A stretch of DNA of 64,000 bases from JALZUE01 sp051251725 (GTDB lineage Bacteria; Pseudomonadota; Gammaproteobacteria; Enterobacterales; Alteromonadaceae), in assembly GCA_051251725.1 (NCBI GenBank), contig JBPOFN010000012.1:49264-113263 (forward strand), given 5' to 3'. Made by a program: the position numbers and the translations under genes. The notes under the pieces are model-generated. The model did not search any database. It saw only the letters and a program-made list of their open reading frames with translations, and had not been told where the DNA came from. Shown here piece after piece: positions 45,354-55,671 of this stretch. Within the stretch, counting starts at the first letter, position 1. Every line of letters starts with the position of its first letter.

Positions 45354-48300
45354 GTGAACACAAGTAAGAAGTTTAAACTTAATACTGTTTGCTTGGCTGT
45401 TTTTGCAGTTTTAGGTACAAATACCTATGCTCAAGATGCGGTGCAAAATAACAATAAAGATAAAAAACAAAACGAAGAAATTGAAGTAATTGAAGTTACC
45501 GGTTTACGCGGTAGTTTAATAAAGTCGTTAAACGACAAAAGATTTTCTTCTAACGTAGTTGATACCATTAATGCAGAAGACGTAGGTAAAAGCACCGACC
45601 AAAACATCGCCGATGCACTCGGCCGAATTACTGGTGTTTCTATTGTCCAAAATCAAGGTGAAGGTTCGCAAATCACCATTCGTGGTGCCACTTCACAGCA
45701 AAATAACATCACCCTTAATGGCCAGCAATTAGCAACGACAGATTTTAGCCAAGCGGTTGATTTAAGTTCATTTTCTGCTGATGCATTGTCTCGTTTAGAG
45801 GTTGTTAAAACGCCAAGTGCCGATCATGATGAAGGTTCATTAGGTGGTAGTGTTAACTTAGTTACTATTAAACCTTTAAACCGAGCAGACAAAGATCCCA
45901 TTCGTTCGCTTGAAGTTCAAGGTCGTTATAATGAATTCGCTGATAAAACCGACAGCAAAGTTCAATTCACGTTTACTGAAACATTTTTAGACGAAACAGT
46001 AGGTCTAGCCGTTTCTGCTTATAAAGATTCAAACAGCACCCGTCGTGATCAATACCGCGTAGGTGATTTTATTGAATCAAGCTCTTACCGCGCAGCAAAA
46101 GATCAAGACGGTAATGTGATCAGTGATGTTATCGGTATTAAACATGGCAATACTTCGTATTCACTTAATCAAGATGCATCAGATCGTGCTGGTATAACTC
46201 TTGGTTTACAATGGATACCTACCGATTCAACAGAAATAACCTATGATCTTACTTATAGTGAACAAGATCGTCACAGAACATTCGATGAAATTAAAACCCG
46301 TAATACAATTACCCCGGGGTTAGTTGAAGGCGAAAAAAATGTTACTAACTATCAAACTGATGACTACATTTCAACATTTACTGACCCGTTTGAAGAATGG
46401 TTTGTTATTGATACTGACACAAATACAGTTTTAAAAGATACTAGTCGTTTTGGTGCCGGTGATATTAGCCGTTCAAATAATGAAACCGAAGAAACTAACT
46501 TAAGTACCACATTAAAAATTGATCATTACATTAGCGATGATTTACAAGTTGCTTTATCGCTAGGCCATTCTCGCAGTGAAAGTCAAAGTGGGCCAAATAA
46601 TGCCTACACAAATATGCAAAACTTTCAGCAAGTACCTGGTCCATTATTATTTCGAGCTGGCCAAGATGTTCTACCTACTGGTTACGACTGTACGTCTGGA
46701 CAGTGTAAAATTGTTACTGGTGACACTTTTGTTGATTTAGGTGAAAACATTTTTGCTTATACTGATGAAAACGGTGATCCTCAACCACAGTGGAACGATA
46801 ATACCAATGTATTGACCGGTTTTAACCCTGCCGACTTAGACACTTTTGCTCTAGGCTTTATTTCTCAGCAAGATATTGCAGTTAAAGATACTATTAATAA
46901 TGCACAAGTTGATTTTGATTGGTCTGTTGAGTTAGGTCCTATTACCAAGTTTGAATTTGGTGCTAAGTTAAGTCAACGTGAAAAATTTGTTGATAACCAA
47001 AACTATCAATTTACCTCAACGTCACAAACAATTGTGTTAGAAGATCCTGTTACAGGACAATTAACGGTAATTGATAATGGTGATATTTCAGGTATTCGTG
47101 CTAGCCAAATCGCTAGACCTGAAGGTTTAGGTGTTGATGACTTTATGGACAGCCTAGGTTTTGCGCAAGATCATATCACTCAGGGTTTAAGCCCTATTGA
47201 TATTCGAAGTGCCCTTAATTTAATACACGGTAACGATAATGTTGTTCGTGATGTCAATGACACTGAAACACGTTCTACTGAACTAGATACTAAAGCTCTT
47301 TATTTAAAAGCTAATTTTGAGTTTTTTGACGGCAAGTTAACTGGTGATATTGGTGTTCGTTATGTTGAAACTGAAGTTGAAGCAAAAGGTTCTGCTGGTG
47401 CACAATGGTGGAGCCATACCGGCACTAACCTTGCTCGTGAGTTTAGCTATACCAAATTACAAGAGTTACGCAACAAAAGTTTAGACGCATGTCCTATCCC
47501 TGATCCAAGTGATAACGGTTATGCCAAAAAATTCGGCCGTGTTGATGGCTTAGGTTGGGATACTTCAGCAGGTCCAGATCCAAGTGGTTGGACACGAATT
47601 CCTGATGCTGGACCATGTCATGATCCAGATTATGCTGATTGGTTTGAAATTGTTTCCGCTGATCCAGATGCCGCTGTATACCCTGCCGGTCATGCGCAAG
47701 CTGGTGAAGACTTATTCAGCCCAGGCTGGGCTAACATGTGGCGTTATGCTGATATTAGTGGTACTCATTTTGATGAATTTGGTGATGCTAGCTTAACGTC
47801 AGCACCTTTTACTTGGGATGGTTCAACCCCTGCTGCTAATGATACGGTTGGCTACATGGCTGATTCGGTTAAGAGTAATCGTGTATCGTCATTTGCAGCA
47901 TCAGGTAGTAATAAATATTCGAATGTATTACCAAGCCTAAATTTAAACTATGCATTTAGTGATGAGTTTATTGGCCGCTTTGCTGTTTCAAAAACCATGA
48001 CTCGTCCTGAAATTGATAATCTACGCCCTGGTTTTTCTTTAAACCAAAGTGCGTATTGGTCAGGTGAAGACTCAAACGTTGGTAGTAAAATCACCCAGTT
48101 TAATACTAAATTAAAGCCATTAGAGTCTAAAAACTTAGATCTATCTTTAGAGTGGTACTTTAACCCTACTTCTATGTTAAGTGTGGCCTTGTATCAAAAA
48201 GATATGAGTAACTTTGCTGATACTGAATCGTTCAGAAGCTACGTACGTGACTTTAGAGATGACGAAACCGTTGATACTGAAACACTTTACCTTGATGGCA

Positions 48301-49037
48301 GTGATTTATCACAATGTTTAGGCTTATCAGGAACAGCTGATTTCCCATTCAACAAAGGACTAGCGCCAACGTTAAGCGATGATCGTGAATTACTTTGTGA
48401 TGAGTACAATATAGCTAAATATGTGAATGGTGAAGGTGCCAAAATTACCGGTTTAGAACTTGGTTATTCACAAACTTACGACTTCTTACCAGGCTTATTA
48501 AGTGGCTTAGGTGTTTCGGCAAACTACACTTACCAAGACAGTAAATATGATGCACAAGTATCGGAAACTACTGGCTTGGCGTTACCAGAATATCCGGTAG
48601 CAGATACACCAGAACATTCTTATAACTTTACAACGTTTTGGGAACAAAATGGTCATCAAATTCGTTTAAGTTATCGTGGTACTTCCGATTCATTAGTGGG
48701 TAAAGATTGGAACACGGGCCTTAATGGTAGACAGTGGAATAGCGGTAGTATTTGGAATGAAGGCCGTGACTCTCTTGATTTAGCTGCCACCTATAAGTTT
48801 AACGAAAATGTGAGTATTAGCTTACAGGTCGTTAACTTAACTGATGCCGCGTTCAGAACGTATTTCACCAGTAGAATCTTAACAGTTGATCGCGTTGCTG
48901 CGGATAATGACTTAGGTTACACCTATGAACCTTACGATGAAGGTAATCCTTTAGAAGGTGGTGTAACCAAATCACGTACTTACACTAAATTTAAAGTAGG
49001 TACTACCTATCGTTTAGGTGTTCGCGTTAACTTTTAA
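45354..49037 (+). CDS. TonB-dependent receptor (glycan-type)
   Basis: A 1227-residue outer-membrane TonB-dependent transporter. The signal peptide (about 1-26) is followed by a TonB-box-like EVIEVTG (about 45-51), a plug domain with DQNIADALGRITGVSI and QITIRGATSQQNN, and a long barrel ending VGTTYRLGVRVNF. Its size and the AL-x-RITGVSI plug type are those of carbohydrate-locus receptors of Alteromonadales and Caulobacter. The start is GTG with AGGGGA before it. It probably imports oligosaccharides released by the GH86 enzyme. A lipoprotein gene follows after an intercistronic hairpin. Confidence 0.9.
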   Translation: MNTSKKFKLNTVCLAVFAVLGTNTYAQDAVQNNNKDKKQNEEIEVIEVTGLRGSLIKSLNDKRFSSNVVDTINAEDVGKSTDQNIADALGRITGVSIVQNQGEGSQITIRGATSQQNNITLNGQQLATTDFSQAVDLSSFSADALSRLEVVKTPSADHDEGSLGGSVNLVTIKPLNRADKDPIRSLEVQGRYNEFADKTDSKVQFTFTETFLDETVGLAVSAYKDSNSTRRDQYRVGDFIESSSYRAAKDQDGNVISDVIGIKHGNTSYSLNQDASDRAGITLGLQWIPTDSTEITYDLTYSEQDRHRTFDEIKTRNTITPGLVEGEKNVTNYQTDDYISTFTDPFEEWFVIDTDTNTVLKDTSRFGAGDISRSNNETEETNLSTTLKIDHYISDDLQVALSLGHSRSESQSGPNNAYTNMQNFQQVPGPLLFRAGQDVLPTGYDCTSGQCKIVTGDTFVDLGENIFAYTDENGDPQPQWNDNTNVLTGFNPADLDTFALGFISQQDIAVKDTINNAQVDFDWSVELGPITKFEFGAKLSQREKFVDNQNYQFTSTSQTIVLEDPVTGQLTVIDNGDISGIRASQIARPEGLGVDDFMDSLGFAQDHITQGLSPIDIRSALNLIHGNDNVVRDVNDTETRSTELDTKALYLKANFEFFDGKLTGDIGVRYVETEVEAKGSAGAQWWSHTGTNLAREFSYTKLQELRNKSLDACPIPDPSDNGYAKKFGRVDGLGWDTSAGPDPSGWTRIPDAGPCHDPDYADWFEIVSADPDAAVYPAGHAQAGEDLFSPGWANMWRYADISGTHFDEFGDASLTSAPFTWDGSTPAANDTVGYMADSVKSNRVSSFAASGSNKYSNVLPSLNLNYAFSDEFIGRFAVSKTMTRPEIDNLRPGFSLNQSAYWSGEDSNVGSKITQFNTKLKPLESKNLDLSLEWYFNPTSMLSVALYQKDMSNFADTESFRSYVRDFRDDETVDTETLYLDGSDLSQCLGLSGTADFPFNKGLAPTLSDDRELLCDEYNIAKYVNGEGAKITGLELGYSQTYDFLPGLLSGLGVSANYTYQDSKYDAQVSETTGLALPEYPVADTPEHSYNFTTFWEQNGHQIRLSYRGTSDSLVGKDWNTGLNGRQWNSGSIWNEGRDSLDLAATYKFNENVSISLQVVNLTDAAFRTYFTSRILTVDRVAADNDLGYTYEPYDEGNPLEGGVTKSRTYTKFKVGTTYRLGVRVNF

Positions 49038-49046
49038 TATTAATTA

Positions 49047-49084
49047 AATCAGGTGCATAACTTTTGATAACGATGCACCTGATT
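49047..49084 (+). other. Intercistronic hairpin between receptor and lipoprotein genes
   Basis: A perfect 12-bp stem AATCAGGTGCAT/ATGCACCTGATT with a 14-base loop occupies most of the 67-bp spacer. It has no T run, so it is more likely an RNA stability or processing element than a simple terminator. It would allow different expression of the two genes. Confidence 0.6.
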
Positions 49085-49104
49085 AAATAAAATGGTAATT
49101 TACT

Positions 49105-51231
49105 ATGAAATTTATAAAAAAATCTTTATTGGTTGCCGCTATTGCAACCGCGCTAACTGGTTGTGATGATGACTCGTTCACACCAAAAGAAAAAACATCA
49201 AATGCAGCACCAGTGGTAGCAGGTAATATCGAAGTCACTGTCAATGAAAAAGATGCCCTTAGTTTTGCTTATTTATTAGGTACGGCTGAAGGCAAAATGC
49301 CAAATACTGTTAACGGCCCTACAGGTGTTACAGATGCTGATGGTGATTTTTTATCGGTTAAAAATTTAACGGCTGATATGGAAGATACAACAGGCTTTGA
49401 ATTAGAAGGTAATACTATATTATTACGTCCTTCTGCTTTAATTGACTCTTTAGATACTGGTGATACTCATACCGTTGTATTTACTTATGACATTTCAGAT
49501 GGTGATGCCAGTGTACAACGTACAGCAACAATTAATGTTATTGGTGAAGATTTTGAGCCAGTAGCTGATGGTGACTTGGTCGCTAACTTTACTAAAGATG
49601 CTCAAGGGATGGTGAATCTTCTTACGAGAGCAAGTGATGCTGATGGTGAAGCTTTAGTCGCCTCTAATATTGTTGCGGATAGTGGCAATCCGTTTGAAAT
49701 ACCTTTTACAATTACTGATAATCAATTAAACCTTGATATACCATCGATAGCTGATCAAATTGCAGCCGGAGAATTGGTTACCTTTAATTATACTTACGAT
49801 ATTGATGATCACCGATTTACGATTACAAGAAACTTAACAGTAAACGTGTTAGGAGTTTTAGATGTAGAAGGTGCTCCGTCAACACAAGCGTATTTTTTAA
49901 GCGAAACGATTAACGAGCAAAATGGCGAAGTTGACACTGAAGGTAAATTAGTAGATGTCGAGGCAGTATACTCTTATGATTTATTACAAAATGTTATTGA
50001 TCGTGAAGGCGATGCCATGATGGTTAATACATTCCAAGTGAATGGTGTTGATGGCCTAATGCCAGGTTTAACATTAGTTGATAATACGTTATGGGTTTAT
50101 CCTCACGCATTTAATAATGAGGTGGTTGCTGGTCAATCTAAAGATTATAACATTACGTTCAAAATGGAAGATGAAAATGGTAATGTGGCTGACGGTGTTA
50201 GAACATTAACTCTTACTGTTAACGGTGTTGAAAATAATCTATTAGTAAGAAATGGTTTCACTAATGTTGGCTTTGAAACGCCTGCTTATGTTGGTACTGA
50301 TAATGTCAATGCCGATGGTTGGACCCAAGATTATTTTAGTTGGGACTGTCCTGTTAAAAATATTCAAGAATCATCAGCTAGAACGGGGTCATATGGTTTT
50401 AGAATGGAAGGTAAATTCTGTGATTATGGTATTTCATCAGGTCAATTTATTCCTTCACTTGGTAAAGATGAAAAATACATTATTTCGTATTGGTTACGTA
50501 ATAGTACAGGTGTAAATGCTGACAACCCTTTCAATAACATTCTTGGTGAAGGTGTGGGTTATTGGGCTGGTGCTCATGGGCGTTTAGAAGATAATAGAGT
50601 TGATGTTTGGAAAGAAGACGCTAGGCTTATCGATGGTAGCGAGTTTGGTAACTTATCAGGCTCTGTTGGTAAAAGCGTGAGTATGCGGTTTACACAATAT
50701 GATGGCAATGGTGCGCATGACATTGATGATTTCAGTTTAGTCAAAATTAGTGCTTATGATGTGGCTGAACGTAACTTATTAAGTGAAACTGGTACATTTG
50801 AGGCGGCAGAAACCATTGTTAGTTCAGGTGGTGGTGTTACTGAAATAAAAACTGTTGAAGCAAATAATAAACTTTATGTTGATACAACAGGCGCTACTAA
50901 TTTGAAGGTAAATATTCCTGTTTCTTTAGGTGCTATCTTACCTGGAGGCAGATATGTCGCATCGTTTGATATTGAACATATCAACCCTAGCGTTAATAAC
51001 TCTCAAGTTTGGGTTGCACTGTCAAATGGTTCTGAATCGATAAGTTCTACAGCTACAGTAAAATCTGCGGCCGGGGCTAATAAACAACGTATTGACGCAA
51101 TTCTAACGGAAGAAAATAGCCGAAGTGCTGAGGTTGATTGGAGTGAAGAGACAATGACGCTTAATTTGACATTACCTCAAGCTGATTCTCAATTTTATAT
51201 TGATAATGTAAGACTTTATGCTATTCCTTAA
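49105..51231 (+). CDS. Surface lipoprotein with cadherin-like repeats and CBM-like domains
   Basis: A 708-residue lipoprotein with lipobox ALTGC (Cys19). Three Ig/cadherin-like beta domains follow (about 35-375), with calcium-binding-type DADGD and DADGE motifs. Two jelly-roll modules resembling carbohydrate-binding domains come next (about 380-545, 546-708), both ending in an IDD/IDN strand (HDIDDFSLV, FYIDNVRLY). It has no recognisable catalytic site. Directly downstream of the receptor, it is probably the surface glycan-binding partner, a functional analogue of SusD; this is inference. A strong terminator follows. Confidence 0.72.
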   Translation: MKFIKKSLLVAAIATALTGCDDDSFTPKEKTSNAAPVVAGNIEVTVNEKDALSFAYLLGTAEGKMPNTVNGPTGVTDADGDFLSVKNLTADMEDTTGFELEGNTILLRPSALIDSLDTGDTHTVVFTYDISDGDASVQRTATINVIGEDFEPVADGDLVANFTKDAQGMVNLLTRASDADGEALVASNIVADSGNPFEIPFTITDNQLNLDIPSIADQIAAGELVTFNYTYDIDDHRFTITRNLTVNVLGVLDVEGAPSTQAYFLSETINEQNGEVDTEGKLVDVEAVYSYDLLQNVIDREGDAMMVNTFQVNGVDGLMPGLTLVDNTLWVYPHAFNNEVVAGQSKDYNITFKMEDENGNVADGVRTLTLTVNGVENNLLVRNGFTNVGFETPAYVGTDNVNADGWTQDYFSWDCPVKNIQESSARTGSYGFRMEGKFCDYGISSGQFIPSLGKDEKYIISYWLRNSTGVNADNPFNNILGEGVGYWAGAHGRLEDNRVDVWKEDARLIDGSEFGNLSGSVGKSVSMRFTQYDGNGAHDIDDFSLVKISAYDVAERNLLSETGTFEAAETIVSSGGGVTEIKTVEANNKLYVDTTGATNLKVNIPVSLGAILPGGRYVASFDIEHINPSVNNSQVWVALSNGSESISSTATVKSAAGANKQRIDAILTEENSRSAEVDWSEETMTLNLTLPQADSQFYIDNVRLYAIP

Positions 51232-51252
51232 CGGGTAATAGGTAAATCTTTT

Positions 51253-51277
51253 AAAATGGGGCTTAAAGCCCCATTTT
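51253..51277 (+). terminator. Rho-independent terminator after the surface lipoprotein gene
   Basis: A perfect 11-bp stem AAAATGGGGCT/AGCCCCATTTT with a 3-base loop and T-rich tail, 21 bp after the stop codon. It separates the receptor-lipoprotein transcript from the halogenase-SapC pair. Confidence 0.85.
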
Positions 51278-51452
51278 ATTTTCTAAATTATTTCTTCTAA
51301 ACTTCAGAAAGTTATTAAAACATTACGGCTTATTTAGTATTAAATATATAGTTACAGTGATATTCTCAATTTTAATCTGATTACTCATAGTTTTTTATTT
51401 CATCATAAGATCATAGACTTAATAACATATGAATTCGTTAAGCGGAGACAGA

Positions 51453-53027
51453 ATGAACGACATTATCAAATCCATCGTTATCGTCGGTGGCGGAAGTGCT
51501 GGTTGGATCACCGCTGGAATTTTGGCCTCACGTTTTCAAGCAAGAATTCAAAATAACGAACTTGAAATTACCTTATGTGAATCCCCTAATATTCCAACCG
51601 TTGGTGTTGGTGAAGGCACTTGGCCAACGATGGTCTCTACCTTAAAAAGTATGGGAGTGTCAGAAAACGACTTTATTAAAGAATGTGAAGTATCTTTTAA
51701 ACAAGGTTCAAAATTTGTTGGTTGGGATAATGATCAAGGTAAAGGCTTTTATTATCATCCGTTTGACGATCTTCAACATTCAGTTGACGGTGTTTTTGCT
51801 GAATACTGGCTAGCGGATCTGAAAAATCAATCTCAAGATAATTCAAGCTCAACAGCATTTTCTAAGTGTTTTTCTGTTCAACATGAAATATGCCAGCACA
51901 ACTTAGCACCTAAATCGATCACCGATGCAGAATATGCTTCATCAGCCAATTATGGTTATCATTTAAATGCTGGCTTATTTTCAACCTTTCTACAAAAACA
52001 TTGTGTTCAAAAATTAGGGATAAAACATGTTTTGGCAGAAGTAAATCAAGTTAATCAAGATGAAGATGCAAATATTACTTCGCTTGTTTTAGACAATAAA
52101 AATGAGATTAATGGTGACTTATTTATTGACTGTACTGGCTTTAAATCTTTATTACTTGGCCAAACGCTTGGTGTAAAACTAAAACCGGTGAACGATATTT
52201 TGTTTGCTGATACGGCGCTTGCTACACAAGTACCATATGCTAATGATAATGCGCCAATTGCTTCATGTACTAAGTCAACAGCGCAAGAAGCGGGTTGGAT
52301 TTGGGATATCGGCTTACCTACGCGTAGAGGGGTTGGTCATGTATTTTCAAGCAAACATACCTCGAAAGCAAAAGCGACAGACGATTTATTAAACTACATA
52401 AAATCAACCGGTGGTCATACGGATAATTTAACGATTCGCGAAATTAATTTCCAGTCAGGATATCGGGAAAAATTTTGGCATAAAAACTGTGTTGCCGTTG
52501 GCTTGTCGGCCGGATTTTTAGAGCCTTTAGAAGCGTCAGCACTGGTATTAGTTGAACTGTCAGCCATGATGATAGCTGAACAGCTGCCTTTAACACCTGA
52601 TGTCATGCACATATCGGCACAACGATTTAATGAAAAATTTCATTATCGTTGGGAACGGGCTATCGACTTTCTTAAACTCCATTATGTGTTAAGTAATAGA
52701 ACCTCACCATTCTGGCAAGATAATAAAAAATCTGAAACTATTCCAAAACGCTTACAAGAATTATTAACGCTTTGGCAACATAAAATACCTAATGGCCATG
52801 ATTTTGAGGCCACAGGCGAGCTGTTTCAAGCAACCAGTTATCAATTTGTTTTATATGGTAGCCCGTTCCGCACTGAGCCATTATTTGCACTTGAAAGCTA
52901 TATTAAAAACTATGTTGCTGAGCATGTGACACAAAAAGAGAATAGAGAACGACAATTATTGTCTTCATTACCAACCAATCGAGACTTACTCAATAAAATT
53001 TATAAATACGGTCTTGCTAAGATTTAA
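51453..53027 (+). CDS. Flavin-dependent tryptophan halogenase family protein
   Basis: A 525-residue FADH2-dependent halogenase homologue. The nucleotide-binding motif GGGSAGW is at 12-18. FKQGSKF carries a Lys (83) at the place of the catalytic lysine of tryptophan halogenases. The family motif WxWxI is WIWDIGLP (282-289). ATG at 51453 has GGAG 6 bases before; an ATG eight codons upstream is less likely. In this gene order, receptor-halogenase-SapC, such proteins are widespread in marine carbohydrate loci and have no proven substrate. Halogenation of an indole or of a glycan-linked aromatic is speculative. Confidence 0.87.
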   Translation: MNDIIKSIVIVGGGSAGWITAGILASRFQARIQNNELEITLCESPNIPTVGVGEGTWPTMVSTLKSMGVSENDFIKECEVSFKQGSKFVGWDNDQGKGFYYHPFDDLQHSVDGVFAEYWLADLKNQSQDNSSSTAFSKCFSVQHEICQHNLAPKSITDAEYASSANYGYHLNAGLFSTFLQKHCVQKLGIKHVLAEVNQVNQDEDANITSLVLDNKNEINGDLFIDCTGFKSLLLGQTLGVKLKPVNDILFADTALATQVPYANDNAPIASCTKSTAQEAGWIWDIGLPTRRGVGHVFSSKHTSKAKATDDLLNYIKSTGGHTDNLTIREINFQSGYREKFWHKNCVAVGLSAGFLEPLEASALVLVELSAMMIAEQLPLTPDVMHISAQRFNEKFHYRWERAIDFLKLHYVLSNRTSPFWQDNKKSETIPKRLQELLTLWQHKIPNGHDFEATGELFQATSYQFVLYGSPFRTEPLFALESYIKNYVAEHVTQKENRERQLLSSLPTNRDLLNKIYKYGLAKI

Positions 53028-53041
53028 ATAAAGAGATAACT

Positions 53042-53758
53042 ATGACAACTAACACGATTGAATTACTAGATCCTACTCGCCATAAAGATATAAAAATTGA
53101 TACTACATTGGTTGATGTCCCTCATAATCAAATGAATACTGCCACTGTAATGGTAGGTGAACTTATTAGGCTTATTCATGAATATCCGGTGTTTATCACG
53201 AAAAACCCGAATACGGGCCAATTCATGTTAAGTGCCTTATTAGGTATTGAATCAGGTGAAAATCTTTATATTCAAAATAACGTATGGCAAGCACGATATT
53301 TACCGCTTGACGTATTAAGACGTCCTTTTCAGGCTATGTTATCAGAAGAAGGTGATTTCGCAGGTGGTCGCATTGCTATCGATACCGCGAGCCCATTAGT
53401 GCAAAAAAATAAGGGGGAACCCTTATTTGATGAGCAGGGAGAAATAACGCCTTATTTAGACCGTATTCAACATATCTTTGGTCAATTAATGGGGAGTATG
53501 GAAAAAACAAATGATGTGTTAGCACAGTTATATCAATACGATTTGATTGAGCCTATTTCACTGCAGCTTGACTTAGGCGGTGAGCAACCCGTAAGTATGA
53601 ATGGCTTGTATGGAATTAATAAAGAAAAATTAATGCAATTAAAAGGCGAAGCTTTAGAGGCTTGTCATCATCAAGGTTTATTAGAAGTTTGTCATTTAAT
53701 TATAAGCTCAGGCGCACATGTTGAAAAGCTCATCCGCTGGTCACAAACTAAATCGTAA
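53042..53758 (+). CDS. SapC family protein
   Basis: A 238-residue protein of the SapC family (named from Campylobacter S-layer secretion), with no signal peptide or membrane segment. Recognisable are FITKNPNTGQFMLSALLGI, LPLDVLRRPFQ and the C-terminal FDEQGEITPYLDRI and GLYGINKEKL. It follows the halogenase by 14 bp. SapC-halogenase pairs next to TonB-dependent receptors are a recurring, unexplained feature. Its stop is 17 bp before the GH86 fossil. Confidence 0.85.
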   Translation: MTTNTIELLDPTRHKDIKIDTTLVDVPHNQMNTATVMVGELIRLIHEYPVFITKNPNTGQFMLSALLGIESGENLYIQNNVWQARYLPLDVLRRPFQAMLSEEGDFAGGRIAIDTASPLVQKNKGEPLFDEQGEITPYLDRIQHIFGQLMGSMEKTNDVLAQLYQYDLIEPISLQLDLGGEQPVSMNGLYGINKEKLMQLKGEALEACHHQGLLEVCHLIISSGAHVEKLIRWSQTKS

Positions 53759-53775
53759 ACCCGCTATTAAAAATA

Positions 53776-53827
53776 GGTTTTACAGGTGTTTAACACCAGT
53801 AAAGCGTTGGCAAGAATAGGCCAATAA
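53776..53827 (+). pseudogene. Fossil 3' end of a GH86 gene
   Basis: 43 of 46 bases match 44126-44171, the 3' end of the GH86 gene. From 53780 it reads LQVFNTSKALARIGQ and a stop codon, against LQVFNTSKALARTGK in the intact enzyme. Nothing upstream of 53776 matches; the SapC gene ends 17 bp before. It is either the stub of a deleted paralogue or one end of a direct repeat flanking an inserted block. Confidence 0.85.
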
Positions 53828-54022
53828 AAATGGCATATCAGCTAGCTTATAAACAGGCATAAGCTATACTCCCACGAGATTAGGCTGGAATTCACAATGC
53901 GATGGATAGCAAAGTGATCCCAGCTGAACTCTTTAAAATAGCGCCATAAAATATAAAAGCCCGCCCTTTCATCTATACTTAATCATCTGATTTTTTTACA
54001 ATATATTTGGAATCCCCTTTCT

Positions 54023-55651
54023 ATGTTTAAAACACCGTTTAAAACATGCATTTCTACTCTAGTTATATTGACTAATATCTTAATTATCAGTAGCTGCGGT
54101 CAAGATTATTCAACAACGCAAACACAAAAATCAACTACTCGTATTATTCGACTAGGCGAGCCCGCCCCTAAAATAGTGCACAACATTAAAGTGCCCGAAG
54201 AATTACGCACAAGAGATGGCTTGCCAAATTTTTTTGCTAAACTGGCAGCAAACAAAACCGTTAATGTCGGCTATATTGGCGGCAGCATAACCGAACAACC
54301 AGGCTGGCGTTCTAAAACCTTTCGCTGGTTAAAACAGCAATATCCAAATGCCAATGTTACCCATACCAATGCCGCCATTTCTGGCACCGGCGCTGACTTT
54401 GCTGCTGCACGCTTTAAAACCGATTTATTACCTCATAATCCAGATTTAGTCTTTATTGAATATCGCGTCAATGCCGGTAAGGGGTTCGAAGCCAGAGCAA
54501 TCGAAGGATTAGTAAGGCAAATATGGGAGAATAATCCTCAAACCGATATTTGTTTTGTCTACACCATTGCCCAGTGGATGCTGGTCGACCTTGAAAATAA
54601 TCAGCAGCACTGGTTTGGGCAGATCATGGAAAAGCTCGCTAATAAATATGGTATTCCATCAATAGACTTAGGTGTTGAAGTGGTTAAGCAAAAAAAAGCA
54701 GGCAAGTTGATTTTTAAAAGTGATGTCCCGATAAAAGGGAAACTCGTTTTCAGTCAAGACGGTATCCACCCGAACGATGCCGGTAGTGAACTTTATAAAG
54801 AAGTAGTCGCTCGCTCTTTACTTGCCATGCTAAATATTAAAGGTGACAGCCATGTGTTACCGACGCCTATAACCCCTAAACATTTCGCGAATGCGTCATT
54901 AAAGCCAGTCAATCATGCCCAAACAACCCCTGGTTGGAAGGCGATAGATATTACCAACGATGCTTTTTATATCAGCGATCGCCAGCGTACTCATGACATA
55001 TTAAGAGGCGGAATTGTCACAGCAACTGAGGGTGAAAAACTCACTATCAACTGGGATGGTCGAATTTTAGGCTTTACCGTTATCCCTCAAGCAACAGATA
55101 TAATCATCAATGTCGCCACTGATGACAAAGCTGAACATGCAATAATCATCAAAAAAAATGACGCTGAATATACTTATGCCCAACAGTATTACGCACCTGA
55201 ATATGATACCGGCATTCATACCACGACAGTCACCGCCAAGACTATATCGAAAGATTCAGCCTTATATTTAGGGCAATTTATTATCATCGGCGATCCAAAT
55301 GGTACGCCTTTACCGCCCATTTCTACCGATAGCAAAGATGAAATTTCAGTGACCCGTATTAAAGCCCAGCTAAGTGCCACTGATATGACTTTTATCGTTA
55401 ATTATTCAGCGTCTGAAAATAGAACTTTATATGCAGAAATACGAGGGCCGGTTTCTAATAGCGCCTATGGCCCTTGGTTAGGAGCTGCCGTTGTCAATGT
55501 CGCTGCTGGCCGGGGAGTAGAAGAGATGATAGTGAAAATGTCAGCGCCGCCAGCCAAGGGAAATTATATTTTGCGTACTCATATCAGGCCACTACAGACT
55601 GATTGGCAAGCAGCCATTGATAATACTGATGCTTATTTTGAAATAAAATAA
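54023..55651 (+). CDS. SGNH/GDSL hydrolase lipoprotein
   Basis: A 542-residue lipoprotein with lipobox ISSC (Cys25). The esterase domain (about 60-275) has the nucleophile block YIGGSITEQPGW, the Gly/Asn-type loop region AAISGTGADFAAARF and the catalytic Asp-His block DGIHPNDAGSE. A C-terminal beta-rich part (about 310-540) may bind carbohydrate. Relatives are glycan deacetylases or esterases of polysaccharide loci. Convergent with the TSUP exporter, 20 bp apart. Confidence 0.8.
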   Translation: MFKTPFKTCISTLVILTNILIISSCGQDYSTTQTQKSTTRIIRLGEPAPKIVHNIKVPEELRTRDGLPNFFAKLAANKTVNVGYIGGSITEQPGWRSKTFRWLKQQYPNANVTHTNAAISGTGADFAAARFKTDLLPHNPDLVFIEYRVNAGKGFEARAIEGLVRQIWENNPQTDICFVYTIAQWMLVDLENNQQHWFGQIMEKLANKYGIPSIDLGVEVVKQKKAGKLIFKSDVPIKGKLVFSQDGIHPNDAGSELYKEVVARSLLAMLNIKGDSHVLPTPITPKHFANASLKPVNHAQTTPGWKAIDITNDAFYISDRQRTHDILRGGIVTATEGEKLTINWDGRILGFTVIPQATDIIINVATDDKAEHAIIIKKNDAEYTYAQQYYAPEYDTGIHTTTVTAKTISKDSALYLGQFIIIGDPNGTPLPPISTDSKDEISVTRIKAQLSATDMTFIVNYSASENRTLYAEIRGPVSNSAYGPWLGAAVVNVAAGRGVEEMIVKMSAPPAKGNYILRTHIRPLQTDWQAAIDNTDAYFEIK

Positions 55652-55671
55652 GCATCAAACAGCACTGCGCT

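Noticed and set aside
53757..53780. Terminator after SapC (AAACC...GGTTTT)
   Set aside because: The stem is bulged and weak and runs into the GH86 fossil; not convincing enough to annotate.
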